Assembly (NCBI GenBank): GCA_947495075.1 | Contig: CANLXH010000001.1 | Coordinates: 1,302,001 to 1,366,000, forward strand | Length of the DNA stretch: 64,000 nt | Direction of reading: 5' to 3' | Origin: an uncultured Croceitalea sp. | GTDB taxonomy: Bacteria; Bacteroidota; Bacteroidia; Flavobacteriales; Flavobacteriaceae | Shown: piece after piece, positions 35,958 to 45,679 of the stretch | Layout: every line of letters begins with the position of its first letter | How positions within the stretch are numbered: the stretch's first letter is position 1 | Translations under genes and position numbers: made by a program | Notes under the pieces: model-generated | Database searches by the model: none | What the model saw: the letters and a program-made list of their open reading frames with translations, nothing else | What the model was told of the DNA's origin: nothing

Positions 35958-36676
35958 ATTAAATCACTAATATTATCTACTGCAGGAAAGCGTTCAGCAG
36001 TAAAGCCTTCGGCGTGTTCCACCCCAATAAGTCTTCCTAAATCTCTTGCGCGATAATTTACACTGTCAATAAAGTTTTTACTACTAATAGGTGTTTCAGG
36101 TTCGTTATTTTTTGGATTAAAAAATTGTGAACTATAAGCTAGAATCGCTTCCGTTTTTTTACTCATAAAACCAGATACATCAACTACAAAATCTGGATTT
36201 AGATTTTTCCATTGAATGTAATGATACACCAATTTTGGTCTCCATTTTTCTTGATTTTCTAAATTTTCTTCAAGTTTTGTTTCAATCTTTAAAAGTCCAC
36301 TTAAAAAACATGCGTCACTTACCAATTTACTTCCTTTACCGTGGTCTATGTGACGATCATCTATTGCATTACAAAGAACAATCTCTGGTCGATATTTTCT
36401 AACCATTTTTATTACTTGCAACTGGTGTTCTCTATCATTTATAAAAAAACCATCTGCAAATTCAAGGTTCTCTCTAGCAGAAACACCCAAAATTTTTGCT
36501 GCGGCAGCTGCTTCATTATCTCTGATTTCGGCTGAACCTCTAGTACCGAGTTCTCCTCGCGTCAGGTCTATTATTCCAACTTTTTTACCATTTGAAATCT
36601 CTTTTGCTATAGTAGCACCTGCACCTAGTTCTGCGTCGTCTGGGTGAGCACCAAAAACTAAAATATCTAATTTCAT
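35954..36676 (-). CDS. bshB1: Bacillithiol biosynthesis deacetylase BshB1
   Basis: 240 residues. PIG-L fold with AHPDDAELGAG (zinc His/Asp), DLTRGELGTRGS, and DRHIDHGKGSKLV (zinc His). Removes acetyl from GlcNAc-malate in bacillithiol synthesis. The length and the motif around AELGAGATI fit BshB1 rather than general PIG-L enzymes. Its ATG overlaps the TAA of the upstream transsulfuration gene, so cysteine and bacillithiol supply may be coupled. bshA and bshC are not in the window. Confidence 0.92.
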   Translation of the reverse strand: MKLDILVFGAHPDDAELGAGATIAKEISNGKKVGIIDLTRGELGTRGSAEIRDNEAAAAAKILGVSARENLEFADGFFINDREHQLQVIKMVRKYRPEIVLCNAIDDRHIDHGKGSKLVSDACFLSGLLKIETKLEENLENQEKWRPKLVYHYIQWKNLNPDFVVDVSGFMSKKTEAILAYSSQFFNPKNNEPETPISSKNFIDSVNYRARDLGRLIGVEHAEGFTAERFPAVDNISDLI

Positions 36677-37845
36677 TATACCAGCATAGTTTTAGATTTT
36701 ACTTTTACCAAGGCCTGCTCAATATCAGCAATTATATCCTCTACTTCTTCTATTCCAACAGAAAAGCGAATTAAGCCATCTTTTATTCCTTGTTTTTCTC
36801 TATCTTTTGGAGACATTAATGAATGAGATGTAAGCACTGGCAATAGCATTGTACTTTCTACACCTGCAAGACTCATCGATGGTTTTATTAACTCTAAACT
36901 TTTTAAGAATTCAGAAGCATTAATAGATTCCTTTAATTCAAATGATAACATTCCTCCAAAGCCATGCATTTGCCTTTTTGCCAATTCATGATTTAGATCG
37001 GATTTTAGTCCTGGATAGTATACTGCGTTAATATCATTATTCTCATAAAGGAATTCTGCCATTTTTTGAGCATTCCTATTTTGTGCCTTAACACGTAAAC
37101 CCATTGTTTTTAAACTACGTTCTAACAACCACACTGTTTGATCGCTTAAACTACCTCCAAAACAAATAGATGCTTCCCAAATTTTATGAACATATTCATT
37201 TGAAGAAGCAACTGCACCCGCACATATATCAGAATGTCCTCCCATATATTTGGTAGCGCTATGTAAGACAACATCAATTCCAAAATCAATCGGATTCTGA
37301 TTTACTGGGCTTGCAAAGGTATTATCAATCATAGAAACTATATCGTACTTTTTAGACAACTTAGCAATTGCTTCAATATCAGTAATTGTTAAAAGTGGAT
37401 TTGACGGAGTTTCTATATAAATTACTTTGGTATTGGGGCGTATTTCTTTTTCAAAATCTTCAGAATCCCACCCGTTCGTAAAAGAATAGCTTATTCCATA
37501 TTTTTCAAACTGAGTAACTGCAAAATTATACGTTCCTCCATATAACGTTTGTTGTAAAACAATATGATCCCCTACATTTAAAAAAGCCATTAAGGCATGG
37601 CTTATTGCAGCCATACCACTACCAAATATCAATGCATTTTCGGCATGCTCTAATGCAGCAATCTTTTTACAAAGCGCTTCTTGATTTGGTGTATTAAAAT
37701 ACCTAGGATAACGTTTTACATCTACATCTTCAAAAGCATATGAAGACGACATAAATATTGGTGAAACTGCACCTTTAAATTGTTTATCTTCTACCTCCCC
37801 TACATGTGTGCAAATAGTATTAATTCCCTTACGCTTTTTATTCAT
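36676..37845 (-). CDS. Cystathionine gamma-synthase/lyase family PLP enzyme
   Basis: 389 residues, Cys/Met-metabolism PLP family. Motifs: YxRYFNTPN, GSGMAAIS (PLP phosphate), TPSNPLLTITD, DNTFASP and LHSATKYMGGHSD with the Schiff-base lysine. gamma-synthase, gamma-lyase and O-acetylhomoserine sulfhydrylase cannot be separated from sequence alone. Co-directional and overlapping with bshB1, which suggests a role in cysteine supply or turnover. Confidence 0.87.
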   Translation of the reverse strand: MNKKRKGINTICTHVGEVEDKQFKGAVSPIFMSSSYAFEDVDVKRYPRYFNTPNQEALCKKIAALEHAENALIFGSGMAAISHALMAFLNVGDHIVLQQTLYGGTYNFAVTQFEKYGISYSFTNGWDSEDFEKEIRPNTKVIYIETPSNPLLTITDIEAIAKLSKKYDIVSMIDNTFASPVNQNPIDFGIDVVLHSATKYMGGHSDICAGAVASSNEYVHKIWEASICFGGSLSDQTVWLLERSLKTMGLRVKAQNRNAQKMAEFLYENNDINAVYYPGLKSDLNHELAKRQMHGFGGMLSFELKESINASEFLKSLELIKPSMSLAGVESTMLLPVLTSHSLMSPKDREKQGIKDGLIRFSVGIEEVEDIIADIEQALVKVKSKTMLV

Positions 37846-37887
37846 TGAGCAAAATCTTTTAAAAACCTAAATGTAGGAAATTCATTT

Positions 37888-37919
37888 GTAAAAATCTCCG
37901 CTAAAAATAAGTGGAGATT
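37888..37919 (-). terminator. Terminator of the MATE exporter gene
   Basis: AAATCTCCGC pairs with GTGGAGATTT (one G.T), 9-base loop, with five T on the minus strand; 14 bases after the MATE stop. Confidence 0.75.
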
Positions 37920-37932
37920 TATTAATATTTAA

Positions 37933-39342
37933 CTAAACCTGGATAGTTCTCCAACGTCCTTTCTTAAACCAAATCATAGATAAAATTGCTATCAGTACTT
38001 GTGCAGAGGTAATAGCTATAAAAACACCTGTGGCTTCAAACTTTAAAGTAATTGCAAGTAAATAAGCAAAGGGTAATTGAAACAACCAAAAACATATAAG
38101 ATTGAGTCTAGTTGGAGTACGAGTATCACCGGCACCATTAAATGCCTGGGTTACAACCATACCATACGCATAAAATATATAACCTAAAGCTATTATTTGT
38201 AGGCAAAGAGCACCATTTTCTACTACGCTAGGAGTAGTATTAAACCAACCCACAATTTGCTTTGCAAAAATTAGATACAGGAGTGAAACCGTACCCATAA
38301 ATATTGCATTGTATTTACCCGTCTTCCAGACAGATAATTCTGCTCTATCTGGTTTTTTTGCTCCTAAATTTTGACCAACAAGCGTTGCAGCTGCATTACT
38401 CATACCCCATGAGGGCATTAAAGTAAATAAGATTACTCTAATAGCGATAGTGTACCCTGCTAAAACTTCGCTACCAAATTCCGACATGATTCGCATTAAA
38501 AATACCCAACTAGAAGTGCCAATAAGAAATTGTGCTATGCCACCTAAAGATACTTTTACCAAATTAGCCATTACTTTAAAGTTAAAGACAATGTCTTTAA
38601 GCATAAGTTTAATTTTACCCCAACCAAAGAATAATATTCCTAATTGAAATAAAACTGCGGTACCTCGTCCTATATTTGTGGCCACAGCTGCTCCCATAAC
38701 TCCAAGTTCTGGAAACGGTCCCCATCCAAATATGAAAAATGGGTCTAAAATAATATTTAGCCCGTTTGATAGTATTAGCGTCCACATGGCGATTGAAGCA
38801 TCACCTGCACCACGAAAAATAGCATTGATTAGAAAAAGTAACATTATAGTTACATTACCTCCAAGAAGCCACTTTGTATATCCAGCACCTTCAGCAATTA
38901 AATCTGGTTCTGCACCCATAAGAGTTAGTATCTCTTCATGGTATAAAAAACCAAAAAAGCCTACAATTACTGCAACTAGAATTCCTAAAGCAATTGCTTG
39001 GACTGCAGCTTCTCGCGCTCCCTGAATATCTTTTTCACCTACTCTACGTGCGACGACTGCAGTAGCCGCAATACTTAATCCAATAGCTACTGCATAAATT
39101 AAAGTAACTACAGATTCGGTTAATCCTATAGTTGCCACTGCATTAACGCTTACTTGAGACACATAAGCAATATCAACCAAGGCAAAAATGCTCTCCATAA
39201 GCATTTCTAAAATCATTGGAATAGAAAGCATAAAAATAGCTTTGCGTATACTACCACTGGTAAAGTCTGTTTCTTTGCCAGTAACGGCATTAAGAAAGTA
39301 TTTAAATAGTTTTTTTATTGATAAAGGTTGTTGAGATGTCAT
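37933..39342 (-). CDS. MATE family efflux transporter
   Basis: 469 residues with twelve membrane helices in two homologous halves, typical length for MATE/NorM-DinF exporters. Cytoplasmic N-terminus, then IRKAIFMLSIPMILEMLMESIF and RGAGDASIAMW, repeated later as NGAGDTRTPTRL (the paired GAGD motifs of the two halves). Drug or metabolite/cation antiport is the family function; substrate unknown. Monocistronic. Confidence 0.92.
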   Translation of the reverse strand: MTSQQPLSIKKLFKYFLNAVTGKETDFTSGSIRKAIFMLSIPMILEMLMESIFALVDIAYVSQVSVNAVATIGLTESVVTLIYAVAIGLSIAATAVVARRVGEKDIQGAREAAVQAIALGILVAVIVGFFGFLYHEEILTLMGAEPDLIAEGAGYTKWLLGGNVTIMLLFLINAIFRGAGDASIAMWTLILSNGLNIILDPFFIFGWGPFPELGVMGAAVATNIGRGTAVLFQLGILFFGWGKIKLMLKDIVFNFKVMANLVKVSLGGIAQFLIGTSSWVFLMRIMSEFGSEVLAGYTIAIRVILFTLMPSWGMSNAAATLVGQNLGAKKPDRAELSVWKTGKYNAIFMGTVSLLYLIFAKQIVGWFNTTPSVVENGALCLQIIALGYIFYAYGMVVTQAFNGAGDTRTPTRLNLICFWLFQLPFAYLLAITLKFEATGVFIAITSAQVLIAILSMIWFKKGRWRTIQV

Positions 39343-39512
39343 TACAAATGAAATTATGTTATTGAAAAAAGAAAATGATGTCTTTTACCGAAGAAGTGTT
39401 TTCGGTTAATTAAATTGCCTTTCGGCTGTGACATCTATTGAATACATAATTTCTATAACTTCATAATGATACAAAGATGGTAAAAATAAACGAAATTGGA
39501 AATTTAAGATGT

Positions 39513-42500
39513 TTACTTAGTGTAGTTTACCCGATATCTCCATAAACTAATACCTCCTAAAACAAAAACACCTAATACCGTATACCATATAAAATTTGGT
39601 GTTATTACTTGATCGCCACTAGCATAACTATGTAAACCAGAAAGATAAAAATTAACTCCAAAATAGGTCATCATAATACTTGCAAAGGCAATGATACTCG
39701 CAAAACTAAAGGTCCATTTACCACGTAAACCTGGAACTAAACGCATGTGCAATACAAAAGCATAAATCATGATAGATATTAAGGCCCAAGTTTCTTTAGG
39801 ATCCCAACCCCAATAGCGACCCCAACTTTCATTTGCCCATTGGCCACCTAAGAAATTACCTATCGTCAACATAACAAGACCTACGGTCAAGGACAATTCA
39901 TTTATGGTTGTTAATTCCTTAAGACTGATTTCCATTCGCTTTTTATTCTTACTGTTTGTAAGAATAATTAAGATTAAAGAGGTTACTCCTAAAATCATCC
40001 CTACGGTTAAAGGACCATAACTACCAACAATTACAGCTACATGAATCATTAACCAATAACTATCTAAAACTGGTACTAAATTGGCAATTTCAGGATCCAC
40101 CCAACTTTGGTGAGCGACCCATAGTAGCATTGCGGTTACAAAAGCACTGGCTGCAAGCGTTAAATCACTCTTTTTTGCTCCAAGCAACAGCCCCATACCC
40201 ATTGTTGCCCAAGAAACATAGAGAATACTTTCATAAGCATCACTCCATGGGGCATGACCGGAGATATACCAACGTAATATTAAACCTGCAGTATGCCAAA
40301 TAAACATTAAAATTATAAGTCCTTTGAAGAAATAGGTAGCAGCTTTCCATATTTCGCGGTCCTTAAATATTCTAAAAATCAGAATAAAAAATAATAGCCC
40401 TCCAACTAACGCATAGTATCTATAAAGTCTATTAAAGATGTCTAGTTTGTTATATATAATTTCAGTCTTGACCTTTTCATCACTTGGCAGAACCTCGGCA
40501 CCATGATTTTTTTGGTTTTGATGAAAAGCGTCTAATAATTTATCTGCTTCAGAATAGTCACCGCTCTTTATGGCGCGTTGAACAGTATTTAGGTAATATG
40601 GTAGGCCATTCTTCATGAAATTAGCATACAACGAGTCCTGTACTTGAAATTGTTCTGAACGGAATTCTACCGCAGAAATCCATTTGTTATTCTCATCATT
40701 TAACAATGGAAATATCTTAATCATATTACCACTTAGAGCAATATTTAAAAGGCTTAAACGCTCGTTTGCTTTCTTAAAATCTTTTTGAAATTTATTTGGA
40801 TTAGTGGTGGAAGTTGCATCTAGCATATAAGGCTCAAGCTTGTAATTTCCTTTAGCATCAAAAAAATCTGTTGCCTTTACAAACTCTTGCCCTTTGGGAA
40901 CCCCAACTATTTTTCTAATACTATCATTTTCTTTTTTTGTGTTTGTAAGTGATATGAATTCTATATTGAACCAAACTGGTGGATTTAACATCATGGATAT
41001 AAAAACTTGATCAGAGTTCATACCCTTATATTCATTTTTGCCACTAAGCCTTCTTAATAATTCTGATGAAAAAGTATGAATAGGTTTCATACGTCCACCT
41101 TCATCTTGAACAATTAATGTTCCAAACTTATCTGCATGTTCTTTGGAAACTATGGTAGCTTTAAGAACAGAATCTACTTGCGCCTGCGAAGGTAATGTGT
41201 TATGAGCATTATTATCTTTTTTTTCCTGACCATGAATTCCTAATGAAAACAGTAAAAATGCTACTACAGAAAGTTTGGTTTTTTTCCCTTTTAGCTTATC
41301 TATTGTTTTAGTTAAATCTTTAAAGCGCGTTTTGCCAAAAAACATAATTCCCATTAAACCTAAATACAAAAGAAAGTAACCCACATATGTTATCCATGTA
41401 CCCCATCTGTCATGATTTACAGATAAAATAGTTCCCTTTTCGTCTTGCATAAAGCTAGCTTGAAAAAAACGATATCCTTTGTGGTCTAACACATGATTCA
41501 TAAATATATCATAATCAAAAGGACGTTCATCTTCTACGGTTATTTTGCTCATAAAAGATTTATAGCTATTGGCTGTTCCAGGATATTTTTCAGCAATAAA
41601 ATCATTCAGCTTAATATCAAAAGGTAGTTCATAAGCCTTAGAACCATATTTTAAAGAGAAATCATAACTACCTATAGAAATTTTATCTTCAAAATCTGAC
41701 ATACCCTTTTCTCCAGTAAGTTTTTTTTGAATTGTTTTACCGTTCATGGTAACTGCAACAATCAATGTATCTTTTATCCCATCGCTTGCTTTTGGTTGAG
41801 ATGAATTCTGGGCGATATATTTTCCTTTTATCAAAGGTTCTGGAATTACAAATTGTGTACCTCCCATGGTGTAAAGTGAACGTAGTTGAAGCTCTTGTAA
41901 ACTATCTTTTACTACTTCTCCCTTAAACTGGTCTGCCATTCGCATAAAACCACCATCAAAACCAGCTTTTATTGTATAAGAACTGTCTATAGTAAAAATG
42001 TTTATCGCGCCTTTTGTTTCTTTATTTAAAGTAAAAAGTATGTTATGAATATTCGCAATTTCTCCGTTTTCTAAGTAATGCTCATGCCGTTGACCGTCAC
42101 CTGCTTCAACTATTTTAAGGTATTCCTTACCATTTTCATCTGCTACCCATATTTTATTTGCACCCCATTTAAAGTCAACAAAATCTATTTCAAATTTTTG
42201 TCCATTAAAGTCACTTTTCCAAGGTAGATTAGAACGTTTTCCTTCTGGAGTTACCAAAATAGGATACTCCAAAGTCTTACGCATACTTTGGTCATTCATG
42301 TCACCATCTATGAAAGCTGTTAGATAAGTCTTATCAGAATAGAAAACCTTTTCAGAATTGCCTTCTCTTATAGGCATCATTCCTTCATATCCCAAATAAC
42401 GAGTAATTCCAGCTCCGATGATTATAAGAATCCAAGATAAATGAAGGACTAATACCGGCCACTTTTTCCATTGTAGCAGGTTATATCGAAAAATATTTCC

Positions 42501-42689
42501 AGAAAAGTTAATCACAAAAAAGACCATGATTACCTCAAACCAAGTTGCATTATAGATATAAATTCTAGCGGTTTCAGTGCTAAACCAAGTTTCCACAAAA
42601 GTCCCTATGGCCATGGCTGCAGCGAAAACCAAAAAAAGAACTGCCATTAAACGGGTAGAAAAAAGCGTTTTCTTAAGCAAGTCTAACAT
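39513..42689 (-). CDS. ccsBA: Fused cytochrome c biogenesis protein CcsBA (ResB-CcsA)
   Basis: 1058 residues. The N-terminal ResB/Ccs1-like part (about 1-470) has helices at 12-30, 48-66, 77-95 and about 430-450 around a large periplasmic domain. A central periplasmic region follows (about 490-740). The CcsA part (about 750-1058) carries the haem-handling WGRYWGWDPKETW and conserved histidines in WHTAGLILRW, LMIHVAVIV and GLHSYASG. It moves haem across the membrane and attaches it to CXXCH apocytochromes (System II). Single-gene fusion as usual in Bacteroidota. Confidence 0.93.
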   Translation of the reverse strand: MLDLLKKTLFSTRLMAVLFLVFAAAMAIGTFVETWFSTETARIYIYNATWFEVIMVFFVINFSGNIFRYNLLQWKKWPVLVLHLSWILIIIGAGITRYLGYEGMMPIREGNSEKVFYSDKTYLTAFIDGDMNDQSMRKTLEYPILVTPEGKRSNLPWKSDFNGQKFEIDFVDFKWGANKIWVADENGKEYLKIVEAGDGQRHEHYLENGEIANIHNILFTLNKETKGAINIFTIDSSYTIKAGFDGGFMRMADQFKGEVVKDSLQELQLRSLYTMGGTQFVIPEPLIKGKYIAQNSSQPKASDGIKDTLIVAVTMNGKTIQKKLTGEKGMSDFEDKISIGSYDFSLKYGSKAYELPFDIKLNDFIAEKYPGTANSYKSFMSKITVEDERPFDYDIFMNHVLDHKGYRFFQASFMQDEKGTILSVNHDRWGTWITYVGYFLLYLGLMGIMFFGKTRFKDLTKTIDKLKGKKTKLSVVAFLLFSLGIHGQEKKDNNAHNTLPSQAQVDSVLKATIVSKEHADKFGTLIVQDEGGRMKPIHTFSSELLRRLSGKNEYKGMNSDQVFISMMLNPPVWFNIEFISLTNTKKENDSIRKIVGVPKGQEFVKATDFFDAKGNYKLEPYMLDATSTTNPNKFQKDFKKANERLSLLNIALSGNMIKIFPLLNDENNKWISAVEFRSEQFQVQDSLYANFMKNGLPYYLNTVQRAIKSGDYSEADKLLDAFHQNQKNHGAEVLPSDEKVKTEIIYNKLDIFNRLYRYYALVGGLLFFILIFRIFKDREIWKAATYFFKGLIILMFIWHTAGLILRWYISGHAPWSDAYESILYVSWATMGMGLLLGAKKSDLTLAASAFVTAMLLWVAHQSWVDPEIANLVPVLDSYWLMIHVAVIVGSYGPLTVGMILGVTSLILIILTNSKNKKRMEISLKELTTINELSLTVGLVMLTIGNFLGGQWANESWGRYWGWDPKETWALISIMIYAFVLHMRLVPGLRGKWTFSFASIIAFASIMMTYFGVNFYLSGLHSYASGDQVITPNFIWYTVLGVFVLGGISLWRYRVNYTK

Positions 42690-42706
42690 AATCTGTCTTT
42701 GGCATG

Positions 42707-42714
42707 CAAAAGTA
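42707..42714 (-). promoter_or_regulatory. Candidate -7 box for ccsBA
   Basis: TACTTTTG on the minus strand (exact TAnnTTTG), 17 bases upstream of the ccsBA start codon, implying a leader of roughly 10 bases. Confidence 0.45.
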
Positions 42715-42807
42715 CATTCTTTTTACATTTTGAAAGTGAGCTAAAAGTACTAAATAGTTCAACAAAATTGTTAATTCTTTCTCAAAAATTTCCCGCCATG
42801 AAATTTG

Positions 42808-42815
42808 TATTTTTG
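42808..42815 (+). promoter_or_regulatory. Candidate -7 box abutting the DUF2520 start
   Basis: TATTTTTG, exact TAnnTTTG, ending three bases before the ATG at 42819. If used, the mRNA would be leaderless or nearly so. No properly spaced TTG is seen. Confidence 0.35.
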
Positions 42816-42818
42816 AAC

Positions 42819-43580
42819 ATGCTTTCAATTGTTCTTTTAGGCACTGGTAATGTTGCCCACCATTTGTTTGATGCATTGATACTCAACCATGATATTCATA
42901 TAAAACAAGTGTATGGGAGAAATGATAAATCTCTTACATATTTTTCTAAGCGTTGTAAAATCACATCAAATCCAAATACTATTGAAGAAGCAGATTTGTA
43001 TATTATTGCTGTAAGTGATGATGCAGTTTCTGAGGTATCCGAGATTTTACACGATAAAAAAGGAATAGTAACTCATACCTCCGGCACTATTACAAAAGAG
43101 GTTATCCAAAATAAAAGAAAGGGTATTTTTTACCCACTACAGACTTTCACAAAAGATAAAAAAGTAGATTTTTCTAGTATTCCAATCTGTATAGAAGCTA
43201 ACAATGAAAAGGATTTAAAAACAATTGTAAAGCTGGCTAAGAGTATTAGCACTAAAGTATATGAAGTTTCTTCCTCACAACGCGAAAAATTGCATCTAGC
43301 TGCCGTTTTTGTAAATAATTTCACAAATCATATGTACAGTATTGGCAATACCATTTGCAAAAAGGAAGGATTATCTTTTGATATGTTAAGACCTTTAGTT
43401 ACAGAAACAATTAATAAAATACAATTTTTACCTCCTAAAAAAGCACAAACCGGGCCAGCAAAACGCAATGATGTGCAAACAATGCAAAAACACTTAACAA
43501 TTCTAGAAAACCCTATTCACAAAAAAATATACCAGTTAATTAGTGAATCTATTAAAGAAGAGAATGAAGAAGAATTATAA
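42819..43580 (+). CDS. Rossmann-like/DUF2520 protein
   Basis: 253 residues from the ATG at 42819, which places the Rossmann motif VLLGTGNVAHHL at the N-terminus as in the family; the frame is open further upstream to 42699. Residues about 1-120 are NAD(P)-binding-like and 125-253 are the helical DUF2520 domain, similar in build to pyrroline-5-carboxylate reductases. Substrate unknown. First of five plus-strand genes; the stop overlaps the KdsC-like start by 17 bases. Confidence 0.85.
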   Translation: MLSIVLLGTGNVAHHLFDALILNHDIHIKQVYGRNDKSLTYFSKRCKITSNPNTIEEADLYIIAVSDDAVSEVSEILHDKKGIVTHTSGTITKEVIQNKRKGIFYPLQTFTKDKKVDFSSIPICIEANNEKDLKTIVKLAKSISTKVYEVSSSQREKLHLAAVFVNNFTNHMYSIGNTICKKEGLSFDMLRPLVTETINKIQFLPPKKAQTGPAKRNDVQTMQKHLTILENPIHKKIYQLISESIKEENEEEL

Positions 43581-44091
43581 AGAATACCTTAACCAAATAA
43601 CCACTTTTATTTTTGATGTAGATGGTGTTTTTACAGATGGCACACTTTTAATAACATCTAAAGGGGAAATGCTTCGAAAAATGAATGTAAAAGATGGTTA
43701 TGCCTTGAAAACGGCTTTGCAAAAAGGGTATAACGTTTGCATCATATCTGGTGGCACTAATGAAGGTGTTCGCAATAGATTTAAAGCCCTTGGCGTAACC
43801 AATATCTATCTTGGTGCGCATCATAAACAAGAACCATTAGATGAATATCTTGATATTCATTCTATAAATCCTGAAAACGCGCTCTACATGGGAGACGATG
43901 TTCCGGATATCCCTCCAATGAAAATGGTACAACTAGCAACATGCCCTCAAAACGCTGTTGCTGAAGTAAAATCTATTTGCGATTATGTCTCACACAAAAA
44001 TGGTGGTGAGGGTTGTGTTCGTGATATTATAGAACAAGTTTTAAAAGTAAGGGGAGATTGGAATTCAAATTTTAGTGCGGCAAATGACTAA
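43564..44091 (+). CDS. KdsC-like HAD phosphatase (KDO-8-phosphate phosphatase type)
   Basis: 175 residues starting at MKKNYKEYL. C0-type HAD without cap: FDVDGVFTDG (nucleophile Asp and acid Asp), ISGG (motif II), a conserved Lys in HHKQEPL and MGDDVPDIPPM (motif IV). KdsC removes phosphate from KDO-8-P for lipopolysaccharide; the close similarity of motifs favours this, though YrbI-like paralogues on other sugars exist. Overlaps both neighbours. Confidence 0.87.
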   Translation: MKKNYKEYLNQITTFIFDVDGVFTDGTLLITSKGEMLRKMNVKDGYALKTALQKGYNVCIISGGTNEGVRNRFKALGVTNIYLGAHHKQEPLDEYLDIHSINPENALYMGDDVPDIPPMKMVQLATCPQNAVAEVKSICDYVSHKNGGEGCVRDIIEQVLKVRGDWNSNFSAAND

Positions 44092-44683
44092 AAACCCATT
44101 AGCAAAAAAACTAAGAAACTATAAACTTATTCTAGCTTCTGGCTCTCCTCGCAGAAAAAAGTTCTTTGAGGATTTAGGTCTTGATTTTGAAATTCGAATA
44201 AAATCTGTTGAGGAAGTATATCCTAATAACTTAAAAGGAGAAGAAATAGCTGCATATTTGGCTGAATTAAAAGCTTCTGTTTTTAAAGATGATTTAAAAT
44301 CTAACGAAATTGTAATTACTTCTGATACAGTTGTATGGTATAATAATGAATCGTTAGCAAAAGCTAGTGATAAAAACGAAGCCATTAAAATGCTTCTAAA
44401 GCTATCTGGCGAATGGCATGATGTTATTACTTCTGTATGTTTTACAACTACAACCAAACAAGAAACGGTAAGCGCTATTACAAAAGTTAAACTATCAGAT
44501 TTAAGTTTAGAAGAAATTAATTATTACATAGAGACCTTTAAACCTTACGATAAAGCTGGTGCATACGGAATACAAGAATGGATTGGTCTTATTGGTATCG
44601 AAGAAATTAAAGGACTATATACTAATGTGGTAGGATTGCCTACACAATTAGTTTACAAAACGTTAATGAACATGGTTGACTAG
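44084..44683 (+). CDS. Maf-family nucleotide pyrophosphatase
   Basis: 199 residues from ATG 44084 (a GTG at 44075 is also in frame). Motifs: LILASGSPRRKKFFEDLG, ITSDTVVW (catalytic Asp) and YDKAGAYGIQEW. Maf enzymes hydrolyse non-canonical or canonical nucleoside triphosphates, dTTP/UTP in the YhdE type. The start overlaps the KdsC-like stop by 8 bases. Confidence 0.9.
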   Translation: MTKNPLAKKLRNYKLILASGSPRRKKFFEDLGLDFEIRIKSVEEVYPNNLKGEEIAAYLAELKASVFKDDLKSNEIVITSDTVVWYNNESLAKASDKNEAIKMLLKLSGEWHDVITSVCFTTTTKQETVSAITKVKLSDLSLEEINYYIETFKPYDKAGAYGIQEWIGLIGIEEIKGLYTNVVGLPTQLVYKTLMNMVD

Positions 44684-44719
44684 TTTTTCTTAGCTAATTT
44701 TGGATAAAACCTTCCTATT

Positions 44720-45679
44720 ATGAAAAAGTGGATTCGATTTGAGCTTGTTATAGTGCTTTTTGCCATCGCAATTATCACCTGTGAAGGTTGTAAAGAAAAA
44801 TCTGATTCAAGTTCCCCGGAGCTTGCTTTAAATTCGGAAGAGCTTAAAAGTGTTACAGTTAAAGAATCAAAAAAACCAGTATCAGAAGACTTTAAAAAGT
44901 ATTGGTACGCTGGTAATGCAGAAATAACTTCTTATAAATTAGAACAAGCCAGATATGGAGAAGTAAGAGAAGGGACTTCTGTGCTAATCTATGTTACAGA
45001 ACCTTTTTTGCCTGAAGTGCAAGTGAAAGCTGATAGAAGTAATGCTACCAATATTCCTGTTTTAAAATTAAATGCTACAAAGAAGTATTTAACCGGTATT
45101 TACCCCTACTCTATTATGAGTAGTACGTTTTACCCAGTTCATGGCAATAAACATGCTATTAAGACCAGTCTGTCTGTCCAGGAATGGTGCGGTCATGTAT
45201 ATTCACAGTTAAACAATAGAAATGACTTTGAATTTACTTCGCACTCTTATTTTGAAGGTGAGGCAGATCAAAATATAAAATTAGACAAGGCTATTCTAGA
45301 AAATGAAATTTGGAATAAGATTAGAATAAACCCTAAAGATTTGCCTACTGGAGAACTAAAAATTATACCCTCTTTAGAATATTTTAGAACTAAGCATCAA
45401 GACATAAAGGCTTTACCAGCCCAAGCCAGCCTAACAAACGCTAATGGTATCAGTTCTTATACTATCGATTACGGTACTGGTGTTCGGAAATTAACAATCA
45501 ATTTTACCACAGAATTTCCTCATACTATAGAAAGTTGGGCAGAAGAATTTAGAAGTGGATATGGTGCAAATGCAAAAACGTTAACTTCAACAGGCACAAA
45601 ATTAAAAAGCATAAAAACCCCATATTGGAGGCAAAATTCTAATAAATTTATAAGCCTAAGAGATAGTCTAGGTTTATGA
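44720..45679 (+). CDS. Lipoprotein of unknown function
   Basis: 319 residues. Lipoprotein signal with a candidate lipobox at ITCEGC. The mature protein is beta-rich and contains EEWCGHVYSQLNN-like text at about 154-166 and a C-terminal WAEEFRSGYG. I do not recognise a domain. It sits between maf and mscS in the operon, and its stop overlaps the mscS start by four bases. A link to Maf is not visible in the sequence itself. Confidence 0.75.
   Translation: MKKWIRFELVIVLFAIAIITCEGCKEKSDSSSPELALNSEELKSVTVKESKKPVSEDFKKYWYAGNAEITSYKLEQARYGEVREGTSVLIYVTEPFLPEVQVKADRSNATNIPVLKLNATKKYLTGIYPYSIMSSTFYPVHGNKHAIKTSLSVQEWCGHVYSQLNNRNDFEFTSHSYFEGEADQNIKLDKAILENEIWNKIRINPKDLPTGELKIIPSLEYFRTKHQDIKALPAQASLTNANGISSYTIDYGTGVRKLTINFTTEFPHTIESWAEEFRSGYGANAKTLTSTGTKLKSIKTPYWRQNSNKFISLRDSLGL

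Noticed and set aside
39387-39406. Hairpin ACCGAA/TTCGGT downstream of ccsBA as a terminator
   Set aside because: Short stem without a T-run on the relevant strand and over 100 bases from the stop codon.
44720-45679. Calling the lipoprotein a Maf or septum-formation protein
   Set aside because: No Maf motif is visible; only its position after maf would suggest that.
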